From Chlamydomonas reinhardtii (taxonomy: Eukaryota; Chlorophyta; Chlorophyceae; Chlamydomonadales; Chlamydomonadaceae), in assembly GCF_000002595.2 (NCBI RefSeq), contig NC_057019.1:5763837-5827836 (forward strand): DNA of 64,000 nucleotides, read 5' to 3'. The notes below the pieces were generated by a model. The model was not told the origin of the DNA, did no database searches, and saw nothing but the letters and a program-made list of their open reading frames with translations. The translations under genes were made by a program, and so were the position numbers. This document shows, in pieces, positions 36,312 through 45,903 of the stretch (within the stretch, counting starts at the first letter, position 1; the number at the start of each line of letters is the position of its first letter).

Positions 36312-36915
36312 GCATCGAGCAGGCAGCCGCTGCCCGCCGGCACTGCCGCCGTTGCCACGGCGGGGAGTGCCATAGCGCTTCCGCTGAACGTCCGTGCGTG
36401 GGGCATGTGGGACCGAGCCTTATAGCCATGTGGTTTAGCGGTGCCCTGCCTGCAGGAGCAGGCCCGCGGTTAAGGGCCTCATGCAACTATTGCGCCTCTG
36501 GACCCAAATGAAGTTCGTGGCGCCACATGGACTCGAACCCATGTGAATGCTCATGCTCATGTCACGCCATGGTGCACAGTCGCACCCTGCTCGGTGCTCA
36601 GCCGTGGCGTCCGCAACCAGGCATGAAGCTGGCGTGCAGCCGAGCACCCGGGTGCCGCTGACGTAACGCAGGTGGCACTCAATAGCACGCGGGTAGGCCC
36701 GTCCTATGGTACGTGTGCGCAGGGGCCTCCCGGCATCCGATATACGGTACTGCAAGTAGTCACGTGGCCGCTTGGCGTCGTACTGGCATCATTACACCAC
36801 GCAAGCACTCTTCAGCAATCCAGGCAGCCGTGTATGGCAGCCCACCCTGCTCCTCAACTACCGGTAATTCTTGCGCTTGACTCTTCCAGTCTCTTTTCCT
36901 GCCGTAGGTATTTTC

Positions 36916-36976
<61 letters not shown>

Positions 36977-38192
36977 GCGCACGGCCCGCCAACGTACGAA
37001 CAGAAATTTACCCGGTGCCACCAACGCCTATCTGTTGCCCCGCTAACGCCCCGGCTTGGCAACGCCAACCGCCCATTCCACCTCCACCCCACCCCCCACA
37101 AAATCAAAACCCTTTCACAACCCCAGTTCCTCCCCTCCTGTCCGCGCTCCGCACCCGTCCATCGCCTCGTCTCCTCTTTCCAGTGCCATGCCCGCGCTGT
37201 AACGCTGGCCTACTATTTCATTCTGGGAACACCTTGACCATCACAGGTGCCCCAAGTCGCCACGGACCTTCCCGGAACTGACCACCAGTGTATCAGCGCA
37301 TCCGGCCGGCAGCAACCGCCGCACACAGCCAGCAATGACGCAACCAGTCTGCCGGCCGGACCGCCGACCACAGCGCATGCAGAAGAATCGGCACGGCCGT
37401 ATGTTCACGCGTGACTTCGAGCAACATGGTCTCAAAAAACGACAGCCCCGCAATCACATTTCTAATTTTTCAGTCCCCCCCGCTGGTGGTCCGCCACTGC
37501 CGCAGGGCCCCGGCCTTACCGCAGCCATGCGCCTCAGTGGCCCGACCAGCAAGCGATGCACAGTCATTCATCATGGACGTCCTAAAGCCCACAAAACGCA
37601 CTCTTGCAGACCCCGCCAACCGAGTGAACTGGCACACGCAATCTGCGCGCGCACGCCTCCTTGGAAGATGCATACGACCCGCCCCACAAAACACAGCACT
37701 CAGTGCCACTAAATAATCACACTAAAGAGCACACGCGCTTACTAACCTACACACTTACAAGCCAAATCCCACGCTGTTATATGTGAGATACACTATGAGG
37801 CCTCTTCAATGATGACTACTCTACACGGGGGGACCACACTGCGAATGCACTAGTCCGTATCAACTGTAAGGAGTAAACTTCGGGCAATCATTGATACGAC
37901 AAGACATTTATACCCCCACACAACCTGCAAGCCGCGCATGGTGTTTAAGCCTTTGCCGCCTGCAGTGCTGGCGACATCCTACGGCGCCTTCCCGCCGCTG
38001 CACCTTTACCCCCGCCTCAATCCGTGAAGTGTTGAACATAGCATTGGTTCTGTGGATAAGAAGTACGCAGCTGTCCGAGCCGCTGTTTCAGCGGCCGTGC
38101 GTGCGCATTCTATCCCGAGTATCAATGCAAGTTCTCCCTTTGCGCAGCTGTTGTCGACTGCCTGCCCTCGGGTTCTGCTAGCCACCCATAGC
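36312..38192. other. intergenic region with microsatellite, no gene supported
   Basis: About 1.9 kb. It holds the CA/CG microsatellite at 36917-36982 and a short Pol III B-box-like sequence on the minus strand near 36520-36540 without the rest of a tRNA. TTACA at 37755-37759 is a candidate minus-strand TGTAA poly(A) signal for the gene ending at 38193. Confidence 0.45.
36917..36982. repeat. (CA)n(CG)n compound microsatellite
   Basis: About 45 bp of pure CA passes directly into about 20 bp of pure CG. Alternating purine-pyrimidine DNA of this length can adopt the Z form. Confidence 0.9.
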
Positions 38193-40894
38193 TCACAGCA
38201 CTGCCGTGGGCGTCGCGCTAGCGGCCGTGCCGGCGCTACCCATCGCGCTGATCACGCCGACCATGGCCGCGTGCTCCTGCATCTTGTGCTTCCGCAGGTC
38301 GCCGGCCTCCCCAGCGCCGCTGCCCGCCTTCGGCCCGCCGGCGCCGGCACCCGGCGCCGCCGAGGCACCAACGGCAAGCCGCTGGCGCAGGTACTGCGAG
38401 TAGATGTGCTGCTGCTGCAGCTGGCTCGCCTGCTCGCCGCACTGCTTGCGCTCCGCAACCGCCGCCGCCGCCACGGCAGCGGTGCCCCCGCCCGTGCCAA
38501 GCTCCATGCACGACAGCCCGCTCAGCCCCGGCGGCGTCGCCACCAGCTCAGACGCCCCCGCCGGCGAGGCCAGGTACGCATACGCCGACGCGCCCGCATC
38601 CTTCACACCTGCCGGCACCGGCTCTGACGCCACCGTGCCCAGCAGGCTCAGCCACTCGTCCAGCTCCGAGACGCGCACGCTGCGGCTGCGGCCGGCAGCC
38701 GCCGCCTCGCGCACGCTGGCTACCAGCAGGCCGGACGGCATGGACACGGAGGCCAGGCTGCCTGAGAAACCTGAGAACATGCTGGAGCTGCCGAAGCTGT
38801 GGCTGCGGCGCGGGCCGCCGCCCGCCACGCTGCCACAGGCGGCGGAGCTGCTGGCGTCATCGGCGGCGCCGCAGGGCTCCTGCAGCTCGCTGTCCAGGCT
38901 GCAGCTGCAGGTGCTGCCCGCCTCGTCCGCCAGCAGGTGAGAGGCGGGTGTGCTGTTCAGGTGCGGCGGCGGCAGCGCGGCGGCGGTGGCCTGGGCCTGT
39001 GTGGTGATGATGGCAGTTGGCACGGCGGCGGCGACGGCGGTGGTGGCGTCGCAGCTGGGCGGCGTGAGGGGCATCTTGGGCGAGGCGGCCGGGTCCGGTG
39101 TGTCGGCAGTCGATGGTGCAGTGGCGACGTGGCGCACAATGCCGCTGCTGCTAGCGGCAACGTGCTCGTGCATCTCCTTCGTGATGGCGGCGCCCGCAGC
39201 GGCAGCCGCAGCAGGCGGCGCGGCCATGAGTGCGGGCATTTCGGTCAGGGCCGCTGCGAGGCAGCTCACGGCGTCGCCGGGTGTGGCGGCGAGCTCAACT
39301 GCGGTGGCGGCGGCGACCGCTGCGGCGGAGTTGATGGCGGCGACGTTGGCGCACGCGAGCAGTCCCTCCGCCAGCGGCACCACCGGCAGCTCATGGCAGT
39401 TGCACACCTGGGCACACAACAGGGCGAGAAGCGAGTCAGGAGTGATCAATATCGATGCCAGGTCGCCCAGGTAACAGGGACCGCTTGCCCTGTGGCGGCT
39501 AACAATATGGTACTGTGCGAAACCTGCCTGACCTCACCTCTGTTGGTCGAGAAGGGGATGCGATCAGCAAGGTGGCCATGCATGTGTACGGCATGCGGGG
39601 AAGAGGGCAGCGGGTTGACGTCAGTGGGGCTGGTACGCCATCGTGCCGTTGCTACCCGCACTCGCTCATACTTACCGATGCCCGGTGCTAGGGACATCCT
39701 CCGTGTTCTAGGGACATCCTCGTGTTCAAAGAGCACTCAATCGTCGTTTTTCCTGTCCCACCGCTACACCCGGCATAAGAACTCTCTCTCCACTGCGCAC
39801 TCACCGATCATGTTGTTATCGGGGTCGTGGAAGAACAGCTGCCCCACCTGCACACACGAATTCACAAGCGCACAAGCCACCTCAGCATCGCGGTATGGCC
39901 CTTCATTGTTTACCCCTGATAGGCACTGCGCTTCCCAAACCCCTTTGCGAGGCAAAGCCCGATCAGTGCATGCCTTTCTCTGGGCTGTTGACAGCATGTT
40001 GCGGAGTTGCTAAAGCATCCCTCCCCGTGGCCGCCGCCGCACCTCCACGCCGTCCTCCACGAACACCTGCTTCACGTAGTCCAGGCCCCACTCCTTCAGG
40101 TGCGCCTCCATCTCCTCCAGACTGATGGACTGCAAGCGAGATGGACACAGGGGCAGGGCCAACGAGGCGTCAGTGGGTACTTGGCGTAAGTACCCAGTAA
40201 GTCGGCGTGCCGGCATCACCCCTGCGGCGTGCGGCTCTTTCTCAACCCTGTATGGTGATATTACCGGACACGGCATGTGCTCACCACTTGGAAGCTTATG
40301 TGACACGTCTTGGGCTCTATCTTGGAGTCACGGGGTGCCGGGTTGCCCTTGACGAGGTGCAGACCGATGCCGTAGTTAAACATCCTGCCGGAGGGGAGGG
40401 AAGGCAGCTCAGCTCTGGGTCCTGCTAGGCAACATCATCCATCTCATGTAGACATGAGAGGCCGCGTGACATCGCAGTTAGAAACTCCTGTAGCGGAACT
40501 TCTTGCGAACACTCGGCATGCGACTGTTCGCATGCTTCGGACCCTCCCACGCGCTACCTAGCCTCACCAGGCGCCCTCAAACTCGAAGCTGGTAGGACGC
40601 TTGACCTGCGGTATTGGATTGATTGACAAAGCAGGGGTGGGTGTCGTCGCGGCACAAAAAAGCTGCGGGCGCATTCCCCCTCTTTTCCGCTGGGGGCTGC
40701 AGCCGGGTCGAACGTAGCTTCCCTGGCTCGCACAGGAGGTGTTCCAGGTAGTTATCCGCTCTTACCGGGATGAAGCCGAGGACATCCGTGTAAAAGGCGA
40801 AACTCCTCGCGACGTCCTCGCAGCAACGGCTGACGTGATTCAGGGCTTTCAAAGGCAGCGGTCGCCTGCGTCCTGGCTCCTGTTGCGGGCCCAT
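38193..40894 (-). CDS. glyoxalase-fold (VOC superfamily) protein with long Ala-rich C-terminal tail
   Basis: Exons (minus): 40894-40766, 40605-40568, 40384-40285, 40129-40043, 39847-39805, then the open frame 39407-38193. The first five encode one glyoxalase I/VOC domain of the plant GLXI-like type: LKALNHVSRCCEDVARS, FYTDVLGFIPVKRP, SFEFEGAWMFNYGIGLHLV, CHISFQV, EWGLDYVKQVFVEDGVE, LFFHDPDNNMI, then VCNCHELPVVPL. Candidate metal-binding His residues are in ALNHVS and CHISF; GLHLV also carries a conserved His. The conserved Glu expected before VCNC falls on the 39805/39407 junction, where the donor is phase 1 and the acceptor phase 0, so the frame does not close. Joined as read, translation stops a few codons later, giving about 137 aa. 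Otherwise a roughly 400-residue Ala/Ser/Gly tail follows. The substrate is unknown. Confidence 0.78.
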
Positions 40895-41967
40895 CTCGAG
40901 AGCAAGAACCGCCTCGACGAAGAAGATACGCTGACTTTTTCCGCGGGCCGTCCTCCGACACTACAGAAAAACTTGCAATACACTTCGAGCACTCTGACAA
41001 TAGGTTGCAATATGGCTGCGGTCCGCTTCGGCAAGGGGGACGTTGGCGTGCTCACAGTCGACGTGAGCGCGTGCCTCAACTTAAAGAGCCCTGCAGCGCG
41101 TGTGCCGACGGCAGTGAGCTATGTTGAGCGGACCAATTCTTAGTTGTTATATACGTGCTGGCGGAGGGCGAGCACTAGAGCAAACACTCATCGCGTTCGC
41201 CGCCCTGACTCACGCCGCGACGCCGGCGCCAAGCTTTCACGTTTGGAACAAAGGACTCAGATATACCCGAAGATCTCTGTTTTAAAAGAGCGCGCGGCTG
41301 GTGCAAACCTTCAACCGCTGCGACTGCGAAGGCGCGAAGACGCAAAAAAAGACGCAAAGGCGCGAAGACGCAAAAAAACACCAGAACAAGATAGAAACTG
41401 TGTTTGTGGCAGTATCTATAAACAGTGGTGCAAATCAAACAGTGGTCCAAATCAAAGGCTGTTTAAGTGTCGCAGCGATGCCCCATGCCCCATGCACCGA
41501 ACAGTGTAGCCCTACTCCGCGTGTCGATCTTCAGCTACCCGATGAACTGCCCACTAAATTTGAAGTTGCGTGCGCCAAGCAACCCTCCAGCCAACGCGCC
41601 TCAAAGATCCAATCAACGTTATTCACGTCATTACGTCGAGCTGCACGTTCTCGTGTCAGTGGCGTGTGTCCCCTTCATATCCGCCCACCCCTTCCTTCGC
41701 AGGGGCCAGACCACGCAGCTTCAACATCGGGAATAGCCGTTTGGATCCCCAGGCAGCGGCCAAGCGCTGCGCAGCCGCTCCAACAAAGCACCTAGAACGC
41801 GGTGCGCTAACGCAATGTTTTCCTGCCATGTCGCTGTGCCCATCTCTTACACTTGAGTGCCACACCGTACACCCCTCACGCGGGGCGTCATGATCCACCA
41901 CCTCGTCGAATCCACGTGCTTGCATTCAGAAACCCGACGCCGGCCTTTGCAGCAACGGCCAGTCGCA
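40895..41967. other. spacer with a short minisatellite
   Basis: About 1.1 kb between the 5' end of the VOC gene and the 3' end of the TMEM230-like gene. It should hold the VOC promoter. No coding frame is supported. See the repeat at 41329-41378. Confidence 0.45.
41329..41378. repeat. 28-bp-period direct repeat, GGCGCGAAGACGCAAA type
   Basis: A perfect 22-bp sequence (AAGGCGCGAAGACGCAAAAA then AA) occurs at 41329-41350 and again at 41357-41378, with a further GACGCAAAG between. The A-rich stretch stands out from its surroundings. Confidence 0.85.
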
Positions 41968-42904
41968 CTACCACTGCGGGATCTGGTCCCAGCTGAATCC
42001 AGGCCACCCACGCCACGTCCCATAGGCGATGTAGGAGTGGAACGCGCCTGTTGGTTATCGGTGGCAGCAACATAGCGTCTTCACCAATCTGCCGTGCAGT
42101 AACAAACACGGGCACTGCAGGCAGGATTACTGCATGCTGCCATGGAACTGGCTCCGGTACCGGCGCGGTGCTGCCTCCGGCACCAGTACCGGTACCGGTA
42201 CCGGCGCAGTGCGGCATCCCCCTCCCCCCGCCCAAATGCCTCGCCTGTCCCCGCATGAGTCCTCCCCCCTCAGTGCCATCCCGCTCAGCCTCCACAGCCC
42301 CATCTCACCTGGCATAAAAGTCAGGACGCCAAGGACAGTGAAACCAATCTCCTGCATGCAATGGATTGGAGCATACGGTAATTGCCCGTATACTCATTTG
42401 GGAACTCCACCGGCGGGCTACCTTACTCCCACAACGTTCATATATGTGACATGACAAAACGGGAACTCCGATGAGGGACCAACTCCAGCCCAAAGAGAAT
42501 CCGCCTTCCTTCCGGTTGTCGACCTCCCCAGTGTCACAGCATGCAACACGCCACTCCACGAAACCCACCGCTTGCGCTTTGCCCAGCACGCGCTGAGTGA
42601 AATGGAGCCACGCCGCCACGAGCGAGAAGATCCCGAAGCACATGAGGAAGATGGCAAGGGCTATTGAAGCTTTTGGCACGTCCGGTGCTAGAGGCTCGAA
42701 GCGACGGTCATCCTCCTGCAAGGGGTGCGAACCTGGCACTGTCAGCGTGCCATCTGGTCCGCCCCTCCACCCGCTGCAGCTTGTCCACCGGCAGAGGCAC
42801 CACGCGTGCCCATCACACGGATGAGGCTAAAGGACGCGCACCTCGTAGGGATGGTCGTCGTTATAGTCTTGCGCCAAGCGCGTGTACCCAGCACGGTTCC
42901 GCAT
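41968..42904 (-). CDS. TMEM230: TMEM230-family membrane protein, 110 aa
   Basis: Four exons (minus): 42904-42842, 42715-42569, 42351-42309, 42047-41968; 111 codons with all phases agreeing. An acidic soluble N-terminus (AQDYNDDHPYEEDDRRFEP) precedes PDVPKASIALAIFLMCFGIF, the first membrane helix with the family's PPK.P.K.IALA-like entry. The second helix is GFTVLGVLTFMPGAF, then SYIAYGTWRGWPGFSWDQIP. The FMPG..., IAY and GYS.D.IP pattern at the C-terminus is diagnostic of TMEM230/TMEM134. Length matches human TMEM230 (about 120 aa). The human protein works in endosomal and synaptic vesicle trafficking; in algae, endomembrane trafficking is an inference. No single exon is long enough to be found by ORF scanning. 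Confidence 0.9.
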
Positions 42905-43324
42905 CCCTCTTGGTCCGGCACCTCTCAGCGGTGCTCTCCGCGCTGGTGCTGCTTGTATTCAGTCACTATCGCGAGCCGGACATTCTGGAGTCTAGTGGCA
43001 GCCGGATACCTATAGAACTGCGCTAAAGTAGATCGGGGGCTGTCAATGGATGTCAACGGCGATGGATTCGCCTTCAGGTGATTTTTGTTTGCATTATTTG
43101 TCACACAAACATAATTGCCAAAGTTTAAGTGCCATCCGCTCTGAGACACTCGATTACAGTATTTTGCTCTGGTGACTGGCCTTTCCCTCATTCCGCTGCT
43201 CATTCCGCGATTCCTGCTGCACGCCTATCCGCCAGCTGCAATCTGGAAAATCTTACGCTCAGGAAATAGCGCATCACGTCAGAAAAAGCGGCAAACAAGC
43301 GCCTCTGTATCGACTCAGGGTTGA
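42905..43324. promoter_or_regulatory. divergent promoter region, TMEM230-like / VPS28
   Basis: The starts of the minus-strand TMEM230-like gene and plus-strand VPS28 are 420 bp apart. The central part (about 43060-43160) is AT-richer than its flanks. Both products act in endosomal membrane traffic, so shared regulation is possible but unproven. No specific factor site was identified. Confidence 0.4.
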
Positions 43325-44991
43325 ATGCAAAACCAGCCCAGCGTTCGGAGAGACGGAGGGACATCGACACTATCGCAGGGCGAGATAAAGCTATGGTCAA
43401 ACAAGAAGGACCAGGCACAGTATGAGAGCTATGCAGGTAAGCGATTGAAGGGCTGCAGGAAGTTACCACGTCTTAGCGCCTGTGCCACTGGCGTGCGCGC
43501 AGACCTATATGCCATCATCAAGACCACGGAAAAGCTCGAGCGAGCGTTCGTGCGTGACGCAATCAACGCGGAGCAGTATGAGGAGGCGTGCGGGAGGCTC
43601 ATAGGGCAGTTCAAGGTCCTCTGGGCCTCCATGAAGGACACTGTGAGTTCAGCGGCTCTGGCGCGGAGTGGGGCGAATGGCTGCTGTCGGGGCACACACT
43701 GCTGGCGGTCGGGGGCGGGGAAACCCGGACAGGCGCTGAGTGCGCCGGGGGGCACGCTGCAACACCCACTTGCGGTGCAGTCAGCAGTCCCTGCACGGCT
43801 GCATCGACACAGCCCGCGCCGGAGCAGCTATGCCCCAACCCCAAGCCGCGCCGTTGCCTACCTCTATTCTTCTCATCCCCTGTATTACCATATACCGCAC
43901 TCAACGGCAGGTGCCAAACGTGGAGAAGTTCATGAGTGACTACAACATGCAGTGCCCCATGGCTGCCACGCGGCTGCTGCACAGCGGCCTGCCCGCCACT
44001 GTGGAGCACCGCACCAAACAGAAGTGCGGCGCAGCTGGGAGCTGGGGGGGGGTAGCAGGGTGGTGTGGGAATGCATGAGACAGGGCGCTGAATGAGGGCG
44101 GATGGGCAGGGCAGAGGAGGGGAGGGGCGGGCGAGCTGGGTAGGCTGGCCTGGGCCATGGGGAACGGGGATTGGCTTGCATGCACATGGTGACATGGAGG
44201 CAGGGGGAAAAGGCGGGCAGGGCACAGACTTTGGTCGGGGTGCCGTTATGTAGCAGCACAACCTGCACCTGCCTGCCACCTAGCGAGCACCCTGCAGCCA
44301 TTCCAGCTGCACGCTCGAGGCCCCAACCCACTCTGCGGTAGCGCCCGCCCCGCACCTTAAGCCCCTAACTGCCACTGCCGCCGTCGCTGCTGTCCCCCCG
44401 CCCCTCCTGTGTGCCGCAGCCGCACCAACGACCCCGAGGCTCTGGGTGTGGCGGAGACGGTGCAGCACTTCATCACCGCCATGGACTCGCTCAAACTCAA
44501 CCTGGCCGCGGTGGACCAGGTGGGTGGTGGACTGGTGGCGCGTGTGGTGGCGCGTGTTGGGAGTGGTGCGGGCTGTCAGGATGGCGCGGTTTGGTGTGGG
44601 CAGGCGCGGGCGGGAATGGGCATGGGCGCGGGGCTACTGCGTGCTGGAGCCTCACAGCCAGAGACACGCGGGCATGGGCAGCCAGCCTTTACGTGCGACA
44701 CATGCGCACGTCACCCTCAAGGCCTTAAGCCACAACCCTCAAAGCGCCCCTTGCCCACCCCTCCTGACCGCCCTGCAGATCTGCCCCATCCTGCTCGACC
44801 TCATCAACAGCATGGACAAGATAGCCACGCTGCCGCCCGACTTCCCGCCGCGCGAGAAGGTACGGGTGTGGTACAGCAAGATGTACCAGAAGCCCGCCAA
44901 CTACGAGCTGCCAGAGGAGGACGTACGGCAGCTCATGTACGAGCTGGAGGCCAGCTACAACACCTTCCTGGCCACGCTGCGGAAAAAGTAA
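43325..44991 (+). CDS. VPS28: VPS28, ESCRT-I subunit, 225 aa
   Basis: Five exons: 43325-43436, 43503-43642, 43911-44023, 44420-44519, 44779-44991; 226 codons, phases agree, length equal to human VPS28 (221). Blocks follow VPS28 in order: GEIKLWSNKKDQAQYESYA, DLYAIIKTTEKLERAFVRD, INAEQYEEACGRLIGQFK, VPNVEKFMSDYNMQCPMA (core headpiece helices), ALGVAETVQHFITAMDSLKL, then the C-terminal four-helix domain (LLDLINSMDKIATLPPDF, MYELEASYNTFLATL). In ESCRT-I, VPS28 binds VPS23/TSG101 through its N-terminal part and links to ESCRT-II through the C-terminal domain, in sorting ubiquitinated cargo into multivesicular bodies. The donor at 44023 (GAA|GTGCGG) is the least certain junction, chosen for phase and alignment. 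Confidence 0.93.
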
Positions 44992-45903
44992 AAGTAGTGC
45001 TGGGGGAATGTATTGGATTTTGGGGTTTGGGGTTGTTGAAGGGCTGCATGGAAGGCAGCCTTGTGGGAGAGTATGAGAGGCAGGGAGGTGCTGAAGGTTA
45101 GGGGTTGGATTGAGGGCCAGGCTGGCTACGTCGTCGAAGTGCGAGATTGCCACGAACGCGAAGCACGGTCGAGGAGAGGCTGTGCGCCGTGGAACAGTCA
45201 CGTTGTGGCCAAGTCGGGAGGCTTTGGCACGCGAGCTCTTGGGTTGCAGGACAGGAAGGATGACGTGCCATCGGTAGTCTGTCTGTGTACAGACATGCGT
45301 GTAACCTTGGTTGCGGCGGCGGCAGATGTCCTGATGCGCTGTACATGTGCAGGCCATTGCTCCACTAGAGCTTGTGTCGTTGTCGGCAACGCGCAGAAGG
45401 ATCGAGTTTCCGTGCGCCCCTCGGATCAGGGCTGATGAGTAGGGGTACCGGTACTGCCGCTCTGTTGCGCGGGTCGATCAGGAATTCAGGATGGATGCTC
45501 CGAGAGTAGAGGAGTGTAATGTTGGTCGCATGCCTGTCGCATGTCCAACATAAGTCGTTAAAGACCTGGACAGGGGCCGGCTCAAATGAGTCGTAGCCAC
45601 ATGGGGCCCGGCAGCAAGCTCCGCGTGGATGGGGCCAGGTACTCACCTTACCGAATGGTCTGCGTCTGCGTGTCTGCCTAGTCAACCCTCGTCACTTGTG
45701 GTCAGCCGGGTCAAGTCTAGTTCTGGCCCGCCAGTGCGGTGCCGTCAGCACACGGTGGTCCAAACACCAGTGGCATTACGGCACCGGCTCCAAACAAACC
45801 AACGCCTTGGGTAGGCTCGGGTTGACACGCACAGGCGTTTACCGTACCCTGACAAACACCGCGTCACCGCGTCAACATGAAGAGCACATACTGGTAGAAT
45901 GAC
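44992..45903. other. convergent 3' flanks of VPS28 and the SRRM1-like gene
   Basis: No coding frame is supported. The VPS28 poly(A) signal TGTAA is at 45300-45304. The remainder belongs to spacer and the SRRM1-like 3' UTR, for which I found no clear minus-strand TGTAA. Confidence 0.5.
45300..45304 (+). terminator. TGTAA poly(A) signal, VPS28
   Basis: TGTAA about 310 nt downstream of the VPS28 stop at 44991, within normal algal 3' UTR length. Confidence 0.45.

Noticed and set aside
36510-36620. Possible minus-strand tRNA (GGGTTCGAGTCC T-arm with TGGCGCCA end)
   Set aside because: The T stem-loop pairs, but no matching 5' acceptor strand, D arm or anticodon arm at tRNA spacing was found. At most a decayed tRNA-derived relic.
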